Assembly: GCA_900770515.1 (NCBI GenBank)
Contig: CAAHDP010000022.1
Coordinates: 1-6,019 of the forward strand
Source: an uncultured Prevotella sp.
GTDB lineage: Bacteria > Bacteroidota > Bacteroidia > Bacteroidales > Bacteroidaceae
Direction: 5' to 3'
Length of the DNA stretch: 6,019 bases
Part shown: piece by piece, positions 1 through 5,137 of the stretch
Layout: the number at the start of each line of letters is the position of its first letter
Numbering within the stretch: position 1 is the stretch's first letter
The notes under the pieces: generated by a model
Told to the model about the DNA's origin: nothing
Databases searched by the model: none
What the model saw: only the letters and a program-made list of their open reading frames with translations
Translations under genes and position numbers: made by a program

Positions 1-2
1 AC

Positions 3-722
<720 letters not shown>

Positions 723-753
723 TTATGATAAAGCATCATATTTAAAAATAACA

Positions 754-788
754 ATCCTGTATCTCTGCAAAGAGGTACAGGATTTTTT
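754..788 (+). terminator. Rho-independent terminator of glgP
   Basis: A 13-bp stem (754-766 pairing with 771-783, one T-G wobble at 762/775) closes on a GCAA tetraloop at 767-770, a stable GNRA loop. It is followed by a T run at 783-788. It sits 31 bases after the phosphorylase stop. The minus-strand gene that ends at 787 runs into the same element from the other side. The T tract on that strand is broken (ATTGTTATTTTT), so termination there is probably weaker. The 31 bases between stop and stem hold nothing else recognisable. Confidence 0.88.
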
Positions 789-972
789 ATTTATTGATTA
801 TTTTTTTTATGATACGATAAATTCCCCACAATATTGCAAGATAGCCTACTAAGAGTGCGATATTGGTAAAAGTGTCAGGAGAATCAAAGCAGAAGATAAA
901 ACCGAAAAAGACAAAGAATGAACAAATAACTCCAAGGATGAGTTTCAAAATGGTTTCTAAAATGTTATTCAT
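787..972 (-). CDS. Small two-helix membrane protein, unknown function (61 aa)
   Basis: Reading from the ATG at 972-970 gives 61 residues. Residues about 9-29 (KLILGVICSFFVFFGFIFCF) and 36-55 (TNIALLVGYLAILWGIYRII) are strongly hydrophobic and would form two membrane helices. Between them is a short polar loop, DSPDT. The tail is basic (RIIKKIINK), so by the positive-inside rule the C-terminus is likely cytoplasmic. A longer version starting at TTG 1002 is possible in frame, but that codon lies inside the perfect hairpin at 985-1023, so the ATG is preferred. No Bacteroidetes -7 box is seen upstream; expression may come from read-through past prs. I do not recognise a family. Low-complexity hydrophobic ORFs can be spurious, but the stop sits neatly at the facing terminator and there is no competing gene. 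Confidence 0.55.
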   Translation of the reverse strand: MNNILETILKLILGVICSFFVFFGFIFCFDSPDTFTNIALLVGYLAILWGIYRIIKKIINK

Positions 973-984
973 CTTTATGATTGG

Positions 985-1023
985 TAAATAACAGGATTTC
1001 AAAAAATGAAATCCTGTTATTTA
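985..1023 (-). terminator. Perfect 17-bp hairpin downstream of prs, probable terminator
   Basis: Arms 985-1001 (TAAATAACAGGATTTCA) and 1007-1023 are exact reverse complements around a five-base loop, AAAAA on the plus strand and TTTTT in prs mRNA. It starts 13 bases past the prs stop. The end of the stem on the minus strand is TTATTTA, so the AT-rich end of the stem stands in for a clean T tract. Terminator or mRNA 3'-end stabiliser are both plausible. It also falls in the leader of the 61-residue gene. Confidence 0.65.
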
Positions 1024-1036
1024 GTGTATGTAATTA

Positions 1037-1975
1037 TTATACGAGATACTGGTCAGAGATACTCTCGTTCTCCTCTACACGGCGGATGGTCTCGGCAAAC
1101 ATATCTGCGATAGAAATCTGCTTAACCTTAGCGCAACGGTTGGTGTAAGGGATAGAGTCGGTGAATACGATCTCCTCCAAAGCGGAAGCCTGAACACGCT
1201 CAGAAGCTGGACCACTCATCACGCAGTGAGAAGCGCAAGCACGAACGGTCTTGGCGCCAGCCTCCTTCATGATGTCGGCAGCCTTGGTGATGGTACCAGC
1301 GGTATCTACCATGTCGTCGATGATGACTACGTTCTTGTCCTTCACGTCACCGATAATCTGCATGCTAGCTACTACGTTGGCACGAGCACGAGTCTTGTTG
1401 CAGAGTACGAGCGGGCAACCGAAGTACTTAGCGTAAGTGTTGGCACGCTTAGAACCACCTACGTCAGGAGAAGCGATGACCATGTCCTTGAGGCGCAAGC
1501 TCTGCAAGTAAGGGAGGATGACACCTGAAGCATAGAGGTGATCTACCGGTACATCAAAGAAGCCCTGAATCTGGTCAGCATGGAGGTCCATGGTAATCAA
1601 GCGGTCGATACCGGCAACGCTGAGCAAGTCGGCAACCAACTTAGCGCCGATGCTGACACGTGGTTTGTCCTTGCGGTCCTGGCGAGCCCAACCGAAGTAA
1701 GGCACAACGGCGATGATCTGACGAGCAGAAGCACGCTTGGCTGCATCAATCATCAAGAGCAACTCCATCAAATTGTCTGAATTTGGGAAGGTGCTCTGTA
1801 CAAGGAATACGTCACGTCCACGGATAGACTCCTCGAAAGAGACGCCAAATTCACCATCAGAGAACTTGGTTACGACCAAGTTACCGAGAGGGCAACCTAA
1901 ACTTGCGCAGATTTTTTCTGCAAGGTATCTCGAGTTTGTACCAGAGAATACCAAAAAAGAGTTCTTGTCACTCAT
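1037..1975 (-). CDS. prs: Ribose-phosphate pyrophosphokinase (PRPP synthetase)
   Basis: A 312-residue cytoplasmic enzyme that transfers pyrophosphate from ATP to ribose-5-phosphate, making PRPP for purine, pyrimidine, histidine, tryptophan and NAD synthesis. The length is normal for class I bacterial enzymes. Visible motifs: FSDGE (38-42), the catalytic/ATP-binding PYFGWARQDRK (92-102), DLHADQIQGFF (130-140) with the metal-binding histidine, SPDVGG (169-174), and the PRPP-binding loop VVIIDDMVDTAGTI (216-229). The flexible-loop position reads NKTRARAN (193-200). The ATG at 1975 is chosen because MSDKNSFLVFSGTNS matches the usual N-terminus; it is preceded by A-rich sequence (ACTAAAAAACAAA), normal for Bacteroidetes. 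No -7 box lies in the 76 bases upstream, and no terminator separates it from the TenI-like gene, so co-transcription with that gene is likely. A hairpin follows the stop. Confidence 0.97.
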   Translation of the reverse strand: MSDKNSFLVFSGTNSRYLAEKICASLGCPLGNLVVTKFSDGEFGVSFEESIRGRDVFLVQSTFPNSDNLMELLLMIDAAKRASARQIIAVVPYFGWARQDRKDKPRVSIGAKLVADLLSVAGIDRLITMDLHADQIQGFFDVPVDHLYASGVILPYLQSLRLKDMVIASPDVGGSKRANTYAKYFGCPLVLCNKTRARANVVASMQIIGDVKDKNVVIIDDMVDTAGTITKAADIMKEAGAKTVRACASHCVMSGPASERVQASALEEIVFTDSIPYTNRCAKVKQISIADMFAETIRRVEENESISDQYLV

Positions 1976-2051
1976 TTTGTTTTTTAGTTTATGTGTAAAT
2001 AAATTGTTGATACATTGTTTGTCCTAACATCTATTGAAGACTCTCGTCCTG

Positions 2052-2660
2052 TTAGCTGACCGCTTTTCGAAGTTTCTCGAAATGGGCAATCAACTCCTTG
2101 TAGTCCTTCTCATTGTGGATGTCGAAGCGATTCCAAAGGTCGCCACAGATGACGACACCTCCAAATCCCAGTGCTTTTGCTATCTTGATGTTCTCCAGGC
2201 TCATGCCTCCCAGTGCATAGACTTTCTTGTCGATGAGTCCGTTGCCGGCAGCCAGTTCGAGCTGTTGCAGGGAGAAGGAAGATTTCTCTTCCTTGAACTC
2301 GATGCAGTCGAAGATGTTCTTGAGAAAAACATACTGTGATTTCTTCTTCATCTCCTTCAGTTGACTGAGATCGGTGCAGGTACGACTGAACTTTCCCTTG
2401 TAACCATCGGGTAGGTTGTCGGCAGGGTTGTCGAGATGGATGCCCGCCAAGTCGTACTCTTGCTTCAGATAAAAATGATCGTGAACTGTTATCTTGCGAT
2501 AATAGTCTTCGGGCAAGAGTGTAAGCAGTCGCTCGGAGTACATCGGAGATGACCCAGGTTTGAAAAGATGCAAATCATCCAAGCCCTCGTCGAACAACGA
2601 GGATAGTATTTTGTCTTCTTCCACAAAGAATGTGGACTTTGTCATTATCGCTAATTTCAT
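2052..2660 (-). CDS. Thiamine-phosphate synthase/TenI-like TIM-barrel protein, divergent
   Basis: A 202-residue protein with the layout of the ThiE/TenI superfamily: GLDDLHLFKP (26-35) where ThiE has the LQLREK strand, TVHDHF (58-63) where it has the NDR segment, GIHL (73-76), and YALGGMSLENIKIAKALGFGGVVICGDLW (148-176), which matches the last barrel strands with their phosphate-binding GG. True ThiE joins HMP-pyrophosphate to thiazole phosphate; TenI tautomerises the thiazole. Here the ThiE residues Q-x-R-x-K read H31, F33, P35, the Asn of ND is H60, and no clear TxTK pyrophosphate motif is present at about 110-125. ThiE activity is therefore doubtful; such proteins are usually labelled thiamine phosphate synthase by similarity alone. 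It has its own promoter at 2683-2713 and lies 76 bases upstream of prs on the same strand. Fold assignment is good; function is unknown. Confidence 0.8.
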   Translation of the reverse strand: MKLAIMTKSTFFVEEDKILSSLFDEGLDDLHLFKPGSSPMYSERLLTLLPEDYYRKITVHDHFYLKQEYDLAGIHLDNPADNLPDGYKGKFSRTCTDLSQLKEMKKKSQYVFLKNIFDCIEFKEEKSSFSLQQLELAAGNGLIDKKVYALGGMSLENIKIAKALGFGGVVICGDLWNRFDIHNEKDYKELIAHFEKLRKAVS

Positions 2661-2682
2661 AGTCTGAAAAACTTTTCTGTTG

Positions 2683-2713
2683 CAAAAGTATTAAAAAAAA
2701 AGCAAACTAGCAA
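2683..2713 (-). promoter_or_regulatory. Bacteroidetes-type promoter for the TenI-like gene (and probably prs)
   Basis: On the minus strand, TTG (2713-2711) is followed by 20 bases and then TACTTTTG (2690-2683), an exact match to the TAnnTTTG -7 box. The start would lie near 2677, leaving a leader of about 17 bases before the ATG at 2660. The spacer carries a run of nine T on this strand. Only three of the four -33 bases match. Confidence 0.65.
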
Positions 2714-2733
2714 TTATATCCGAGATAAAAAGC

Positions 2734-2741
2734 TATCTTTG
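2734..2741 (+). promoter_or_regulatory. -7 box of the nspC promoter
   Basis: TATCTTTG is an exact TAnnTTTG match, ending 27 bases before the chosen nspC ATG. No convincing TTTG is found 19-21 bases upstream (that stretch reads GCAA), so the -33 part is weak and an activator may be needed. It lies 44 bases from the leftward -7 box, making this a compact divergent promoter region. Confidence 0.6.
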
Positions 2742-2768
2742 CACCATAAAATTAATATTTATCAAGAC

Positions 2769-3944
2769 ATGAAAGTAAATTTAGAGAATTTTAGCGGGTT
2801 TCACACCCCAATTTACGTTTTGGAGGAATCACGCTTACGCAAGAATCTGGAATTGATAAAAAGTGTCGCAGACCGTGCCGATGTGGAAATCATTTTGGCA
2901 TTTAAGGCATACGCCCTATGGAAAACCTTTCCGATTTTCCGTGAATATATTTCTTCGACGACAGCCAGTTCTTTGAGTGAGGCTCGATTGGCATTCGAGG
3001 AGTTTGGCAGCAAGGCACACACTTTCTCGCCTGCTTATACAGATGAGGAGATAGATGAGATTGCTCGTTGCTCCAGCCATCTCACTTTCAACTCTCTTTC
3101 CCAATATGAACGTTACCATGAACGGGTGAAGAAGAATTGCCCCGACATTCAGTTGGGCTTGCGTGTCAACCCGGAATATTCAGAGGTGGGCACCTTGTTA
3201 TATAATCCATGTGCGCCGGGTACTCGATTTGGAGTCACTGCCGACAAGTTGCCAGAGAAGTTGCCATCTGATATCGAGGGATTCCATTGTCATTGCCATT
3301 GCGAGAGTGGGGCAGATGTGTTTGAACGAACTTTGGTGCATATTGAGGAGAAGTTCGCCAAATGGTTTCCTCAGTTGAAATGGATCAACTTCGGTGGTGG
3401 TCATCTGATGACTCGCAAGGATTACGATGTTTTACACCTTATTAATATATTAAAGGGATTTCATAGTCGCTATCCTCATCTCAAGGTGATCCTGGAACCG
3501 GGTAGCGCTTTCGGTTGGCAGACTGGTCCACTTGTCACCCAGGTGGTGGATGTGGTGGAGGACAAAGGTATTCGTACAGCCATCATCAATGCGAGTTTCA
3601 CTTGTCACATGCCCGACTGTTTGGAGATGCCATACATGCCAACGGTGAGAAATGCCGAAACCTTGGAGGTGGATGACCCGATGAAGGCTCCGGAAGGCGA
3701 CCATATATATAGAATAGGTGGAAATAGTTGCTTGAGTGGCGACTTCATGGGCTTTTGGAAATTTGACCATGAGTTGGAAATCGGTGAAAATGTCATCTTT
3801 GAGGATATGCTTCACTACACAACCGTGAAGACAAATACCTTTAATGGCATCACTCATCCAGCGATTGGTATCGTTCATTTGGATGGAGAATTGGAAATTC
3901 TGAGAAAATTCGGATATGAGGACTATCGTGACCGAATGGATTGA
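2769..3944 (+). CDS. nspC: Carboxynorspermidine/carboxyspermidine decarboxylase
   Basis: A 391-residue cytoplasmic PLP enzyme of the alanine-racemase-fold (fold type III) decarboxylases. It removes CO2 from carboxynorspermidine or carboxyspermidine, the last step of the alternative polyamine pathway. In gut Bacteroidetes the product is usually spermidine (family knowledge). Visible features: TPIYVLEESRL (13-23), PLP Schiff-base lysine K46 in ILAFKAYALW, the ASSLSEARLAFE strand (66-77), GTRFGV (151-156), GFHCHCHCES (171-180), INFGGGH (206-212), the phosphate-binding region around EPGSAFGW (243-250), HMPDCLEMPY (280-289), and GNSCLSGD (318-325) with C321 at the active-site cysteine position and D325 after it. 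ATG 2769 is chosen over the in-frame TTG at 2739, because that TTG overlaps the -7 box and residues 1-12 from this ATG lead straight into the conserved N-terminus. The partner carboxy(nor)spermidine dehydrogenase is not in the window. A terminator follows. Confidence 0.93.
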   Translation: MKVNLENFSGFHTPIYVLEESRLRKNLELIKSVADRADVEIILAFKAYALWKTFPIFREYISSTTASSLSEARLAFEEFGSKAHTFSPAYTDEEIDEIARCSSHLTFNSLSQYERYHERVKKNCPDIQLGLRVNPEYSEVGTLLYNPCAPGTRFGVTADKLPEKLPSDIEGFHCHCHCESGADVFERTLVHIEEKFAKWFPQLKWINFGGGHLMTRKDYDVLHLINILKGFHSRYPHLKVILEPGSAFGWQTGPLVTQVVDVVEDKGIRTAIINASFTCHMPDCLEMPYMPTVRNAETLEVDDPMKAPEGDHIYRIGGNSCLSGDFMGFWKFDHELEIGENVIFEDMLHYTTVKTNTFNGITHPAIGIVHLDGELEILRKFGYEDYRDRMD

Positions 3945-3993
3945 AAACGTACTTTAAGTGCAAAAGTAGGCTAGGAAAAGTACTTTTATAGCG
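3945..3993. repeat. AT-rich gap with repeated AAAAGTA/TACTTT motifs
   Basis: After the nspC stop, AAAAGTA occurs at 3962-3968 and 3976-3982, 14 bases apart. The second copy is part of the 12-base perfect palindrome AAAAGTACTTTT (3976-3987), and GTACTTT at 3949-3955 can pair with AAAGTAC at 3977-3983. No coding sequence is visible. It could be a weak extra hairpin ahead of the terminator or chance in AT-rich DNA. Confidence 0.35.
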
Positions 3994-4041
3994 AAAAATG
4001 GCGCATTTTGTAAAGATTTGAGACAAAATGCGCATTTTTTT
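3994..4041 (+). terminator. Rho-independent terminator of nspC
   Basis: A stem pairs 4001-4011 with 4023-4033 (GCGCATTTTGT with its complement). It extends past a single bulged G at 4000 to AAAAAT (3994-3999) pairing with the T-rich 3' side. The loop is 11 bases (4012-4022) and seven T follow at 4035-4041. It separates nspC from the tRNA promoter. Run in reverse, the A tract upstream of the stem could also give termination on the other strand, but no leftward gene needs it. Confidence 0.82.
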
Positions 4042-4061
4042 GAAAAAAAATTAGGAAAAAG

Positions 4062-4092
4062 TTTGGCGGTTCAGAAAAAAGCAGTACCTTTG
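4062..4092 (+). promoter_or_regulatory. Consensus Bacteroidetes promoter for the tRNA cluster
   Basis: TTTG at 4062-4065, a 19-base spacer, then TACCTTTG at 4085-4092: both boxes match the sigma-70-type (RpoD) Bacteroidetes consensus TTTG/TAnnTTTG exactly, with ideal spacing. An A-rich stretch (4042-4060) lies upstream, like an UP element. Transcription should begin near 4096-4100, about 40 bases before the first tRNA. Confidence 0.85.
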
Positions 4093-4097
4093 CAACC

Positions 4098-4127
4098 GCA
4101 TTTAGGGAAATGCTCCTAGCAATTAGG
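4098..4127 (+). other. tRNA operon leader with two mini-hairpins
   Basis: In the predicted 5' leader of the tRNA transcript, GCATTT (4098-4103) pairs with AAATGC (4108-4113) around AGGG, and CCTA (4115-4118) pairs with TAGG (4124-4127) around GCAAT. This would fill most of the leader removed by RNase P. The stems are short and could be accidental. Confidence 0.4.
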
Positions 4128-4135
4128 AAATAGTT

Positions 4136-4208
4136 GCGGAAATAGCTCAGTTGGTAGAGCACAACCTTGCCAAGGTTGGGGTCGCGGGTCCGAGTCCCGT
4201 TTTCCGCT
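4136..4208 (+). tRNA. tRNA-Gly (anticodon GCC), copy 1
   Basis: A 73-base cloverleaf: acceptor GCGGAAA (4136-4142) pairs perfectly with TTTCCGC (4201-4207), discriminator T4208. The D arm is GCTC...GAGC with loop GG. The anticodon stem CAACC/GGTTG encloses TTGCCAA, with GCC at 4169-4171. The T stem GCGGG/CCCGT has one G-T pair. CCA is not encoded, so a CCA-adding enzyme is needed. The T loop reads TCCGAGT, so position 55 is C where nearly all tRNAs have U (pseudouridine). Identical to the copy at 4468-4540. Confidence 0.97.
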
Positions 4209-4256
4209 CAAACATTTTGAATACAACCAAAACAGGAATTGGTTTCAGTTCTTCGA
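4209..4256 (+). other. Spacer between tRNA-Gly and tRNA-Leu
   Basis: No gene. AACCAA (4225-4230) can pair with TTGGTT (4239-4244) around an 8-base loop. This small hairpin between two tRNAs may guide processing of the precursor or may be chance. Confidence 0.3.
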
Positions 4257-4338
4257 GCCCAAGTGGCGGAATTGGTAGACGCGCACGTTTCAGGTGCGTG
4301 TGTTTCACAACGTGCAGGTTCGAGTCCTGTCTTGGGCA
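4257..4338 (+). tRNA. tRNA-Leu (anticodon CAG)
   Basis: An 82-base class II tRNA. Acceptor GCCCAAG (4257-4263) pairs perfectly with CTTGGGC (4331-4337), discriminator A4338, the leucine identity base. Anticodon stem CACGT/GCGTG (4284-4288, 4296-4300) holds loop TTCAGGT, giving CAG at 4291-4293 to read CUG. The long variable arm folds as TGTG-TTT-CACA. The T loop is the normal TTCGAGT. No CCA is encoded. Confidence 0.95.
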
Positions 4339-4363
4339 CGGATATTCGAAATGGCTTAATGTT

Positions 4364-4447
4364 GGAGAGGTGGCGGAATTGGTAGACGCGCTACTTTGAG
4401 GGGGTAGTGACAATTGTGTCGTGGGAGTTCGAGTCTCCTCCTCTTCA
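4364..4447 (+). tRNA. tRNA-Leu (anticodon GAG)
   Basis: An 84-base class II tRNA. Acceptor GGAGAGG (4364-4370) pairs with CCTCTTC (4440-4446) with one G-T pair, discriminator A4447. Anticodon stem CTACT/GGTAG holds TTGAGGG, with GAG at 4398-4400, reading CUC and CUU. The variable arm folds as GACA-ATTG-TGTC. The D-arm region TGGCGGAATTGGTAGACGCG is identical to the neighbouring tRNA-Leu(CAG), pointing to common origin. No CCA is encoded. Confidence 0.95.
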
Positions 4448-4467
4448 CTTTTATTGTTGTTTTACAA

Positions 4468-4540
4468 GCGGAAATAGCTCAGTTGGTAGAGCACAACCTT
4501 GCCAAGGTTGGGGTCGCGGGTCCGAGTCCCGTTTTCCGCT
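4468..4540 (+). tRNA. tRNA-Gly (anticodon GCC), copy 2
   Basis: Base-for-base identical to the first tRNA-Gly gene across all 73 positions, offset by 332 bases. Anticodon GCC is at 4501-4503 and the T loop again has C at position 55 (4522). The flanks differ, so duplication is limited to the tRNA itself plus the next C. It is the last tRNA of the cluster, followed at once by a run of eight T. Confidence 0.97.
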
Positions 4541-4541
4541 C

Positions 4542-4549
4542 TTTTTTTT
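4542..4549 (+). terminator. T8 tract after the last tRNA, possible terminator
   Basis: Eight consecutive T begin one base after the discriminator-plus-C of tRNA-Gly. The tRNA's GC-rich T arm and acceptor stem directly upstream could act as the terminator hairpin, which would end the tRNA transcript economically. No separate hairpin is present. If it leaks, the downstream genes would be read from the tRNA promoter. Confidence 0.45.
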
Positions 4550-4572
4550 GAACTCGAGAAACATACCCATTT

Positions 4573-5109
4573 ATGAATTTATATTTAAGATATTTTGATC
4601 AGGAGACATTGGTTACTAATGTTGATGATGCTATTGGTTTTTTAAAGAGTATTCCTGAGATTGAGATGGATGCGGAACTAGAGGCAGATGTTCGTGAATA
4701 TGCCGCTAGTGATTTGACGTATCCAAAAAGATATAAGGTTCGCCCACGTATTTATTTTATTGTGATAAAGACTACGGCGCAAACAATGCAGGATTTTAAA
4801 GATAAGAAAGCATTGCGTACTCCGACTCCGGCAGAGAGAATGGAGAATCCTGTTGTTGCCAGTTTGGCTCAGGAGGCTCCGGGCTGGTATGAAGGAACAC
4901 TTGATTTCAAACGTGTGGTAATGGTACCTGCTACAGGAAAGTTTGAGTACCGTGATACTCATTTCGTTGCGAATGTAAAAGCTGAATCGGGTTTGGATTG
5001 TTACAATCGTATTGTTGATTATCTGCGCGATTGTGTAGATTCACGCAGCCAGTTCCCATCTGCAAAAGGTAAGAATTTCCATTTCCGTTATCTGGGAATG
5101 TGGAAATAA
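4573..5109 (+). CDS. Hypothetical protein of unknown function (178 aa)
   Basis: I do not recognise a family. The protein looks soluble: no signal peptide and no membrane segment. An acidic helical N-terminal part (about 15-45: VDDAIGFLKSIPEIEMDAELEADVREYA) is followed by a basic strand region, YPKRYKVRPRIYFIVIKTTA (50-69). Next come a charged linker (72-92) and a beta-rich C-terminal half with GWYEGTLDFKRVVMVPATGKFEYRDTHFVANVKAESG (104-140), ending FHFRYLGMWK. Coding is supported by length, typical codon use and the tight 28-base gap to ssb. The ATG at 4573 is the first in frame, and no Shine-Dalgarno is seen, as usual here. No -7 box was found between the tRNA cluster and this start. Position in front of ssb invites a DNA-related guess, but nothing in the sequence proves it. 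Confidence 0.8.
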   Translation: MNLYLRYFDQETLVTNVDDAIGFLKSIPEIEMDAELEADVREYAASDLTYPKRYKVRPRIYFIVIKTTAQTMQDFKDKKALRTPTPAERMENPVVASLAQEAPGWYEGTLDFKRVVMVPATGKFEYRDTHFVANVKAESGLDCYNRIVDYLRDCVDSRSQFPSAKGKNFHFRYLGMWK

Positions 5110-5137
5110 ATATTCAGAAATTTAAAAGATTCGTGTC

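Noticed and set aside
1226..1780. Plus-strand open frames of 100 and 80 codons
   Set aside because: They lie entirely antisense to prs, which has all its family motifs; the translations have no recognisable features.
1976..2051. Separate prs promoter or terminator in the 76-base gap
   Set aside because: No TAnnTTTG box on the minus strand. The only inverted repeat (CTAACA/TGTTAG, widely spaced) has no T run, so co-transcription is the simpler reading.
2034..2339. Plus-strand 101-codon frame
   Set aside because: Antisense shadow of the TenI-like gene; its codon pattern mirrors that gene.
3450..3878. Minus-strand 142-codon frame
   Set aside because: Antisense to the middle and end of nspC, which is clearly coding. 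No promoter or start context supports it.
3961..3968. TACTTTTG on the minus strand, a possible antisense promoter into nspC
   Set aside because: The -7 box matches, but no TTG-like element lies 19-21 bases upstream, and such octamers are frequent in AT-rich gaps.
4136..4540. tRNA genes as an integration site for a mobile element
   Set aside because: No integrase, no partial tRNA 3' repeat and no atypical genes nearby; the second tRNA-Gly is complete, not an att duplicate.
4147..4598. Frames on both strands across the tRNA cluster (61-88 codons)
   Set aside because: They translate tRNA genes; repeated peptides arise from the duplicated tRNA-Gly and the shared Leu D arms.
4407..4598. Possible alternative upstream start for the 178-residue protein from the 63-codon frame overlapping 4573
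   Set aside because: It is in a different frame and begins inside tRNA-Leu, so it cannot extend the protein.
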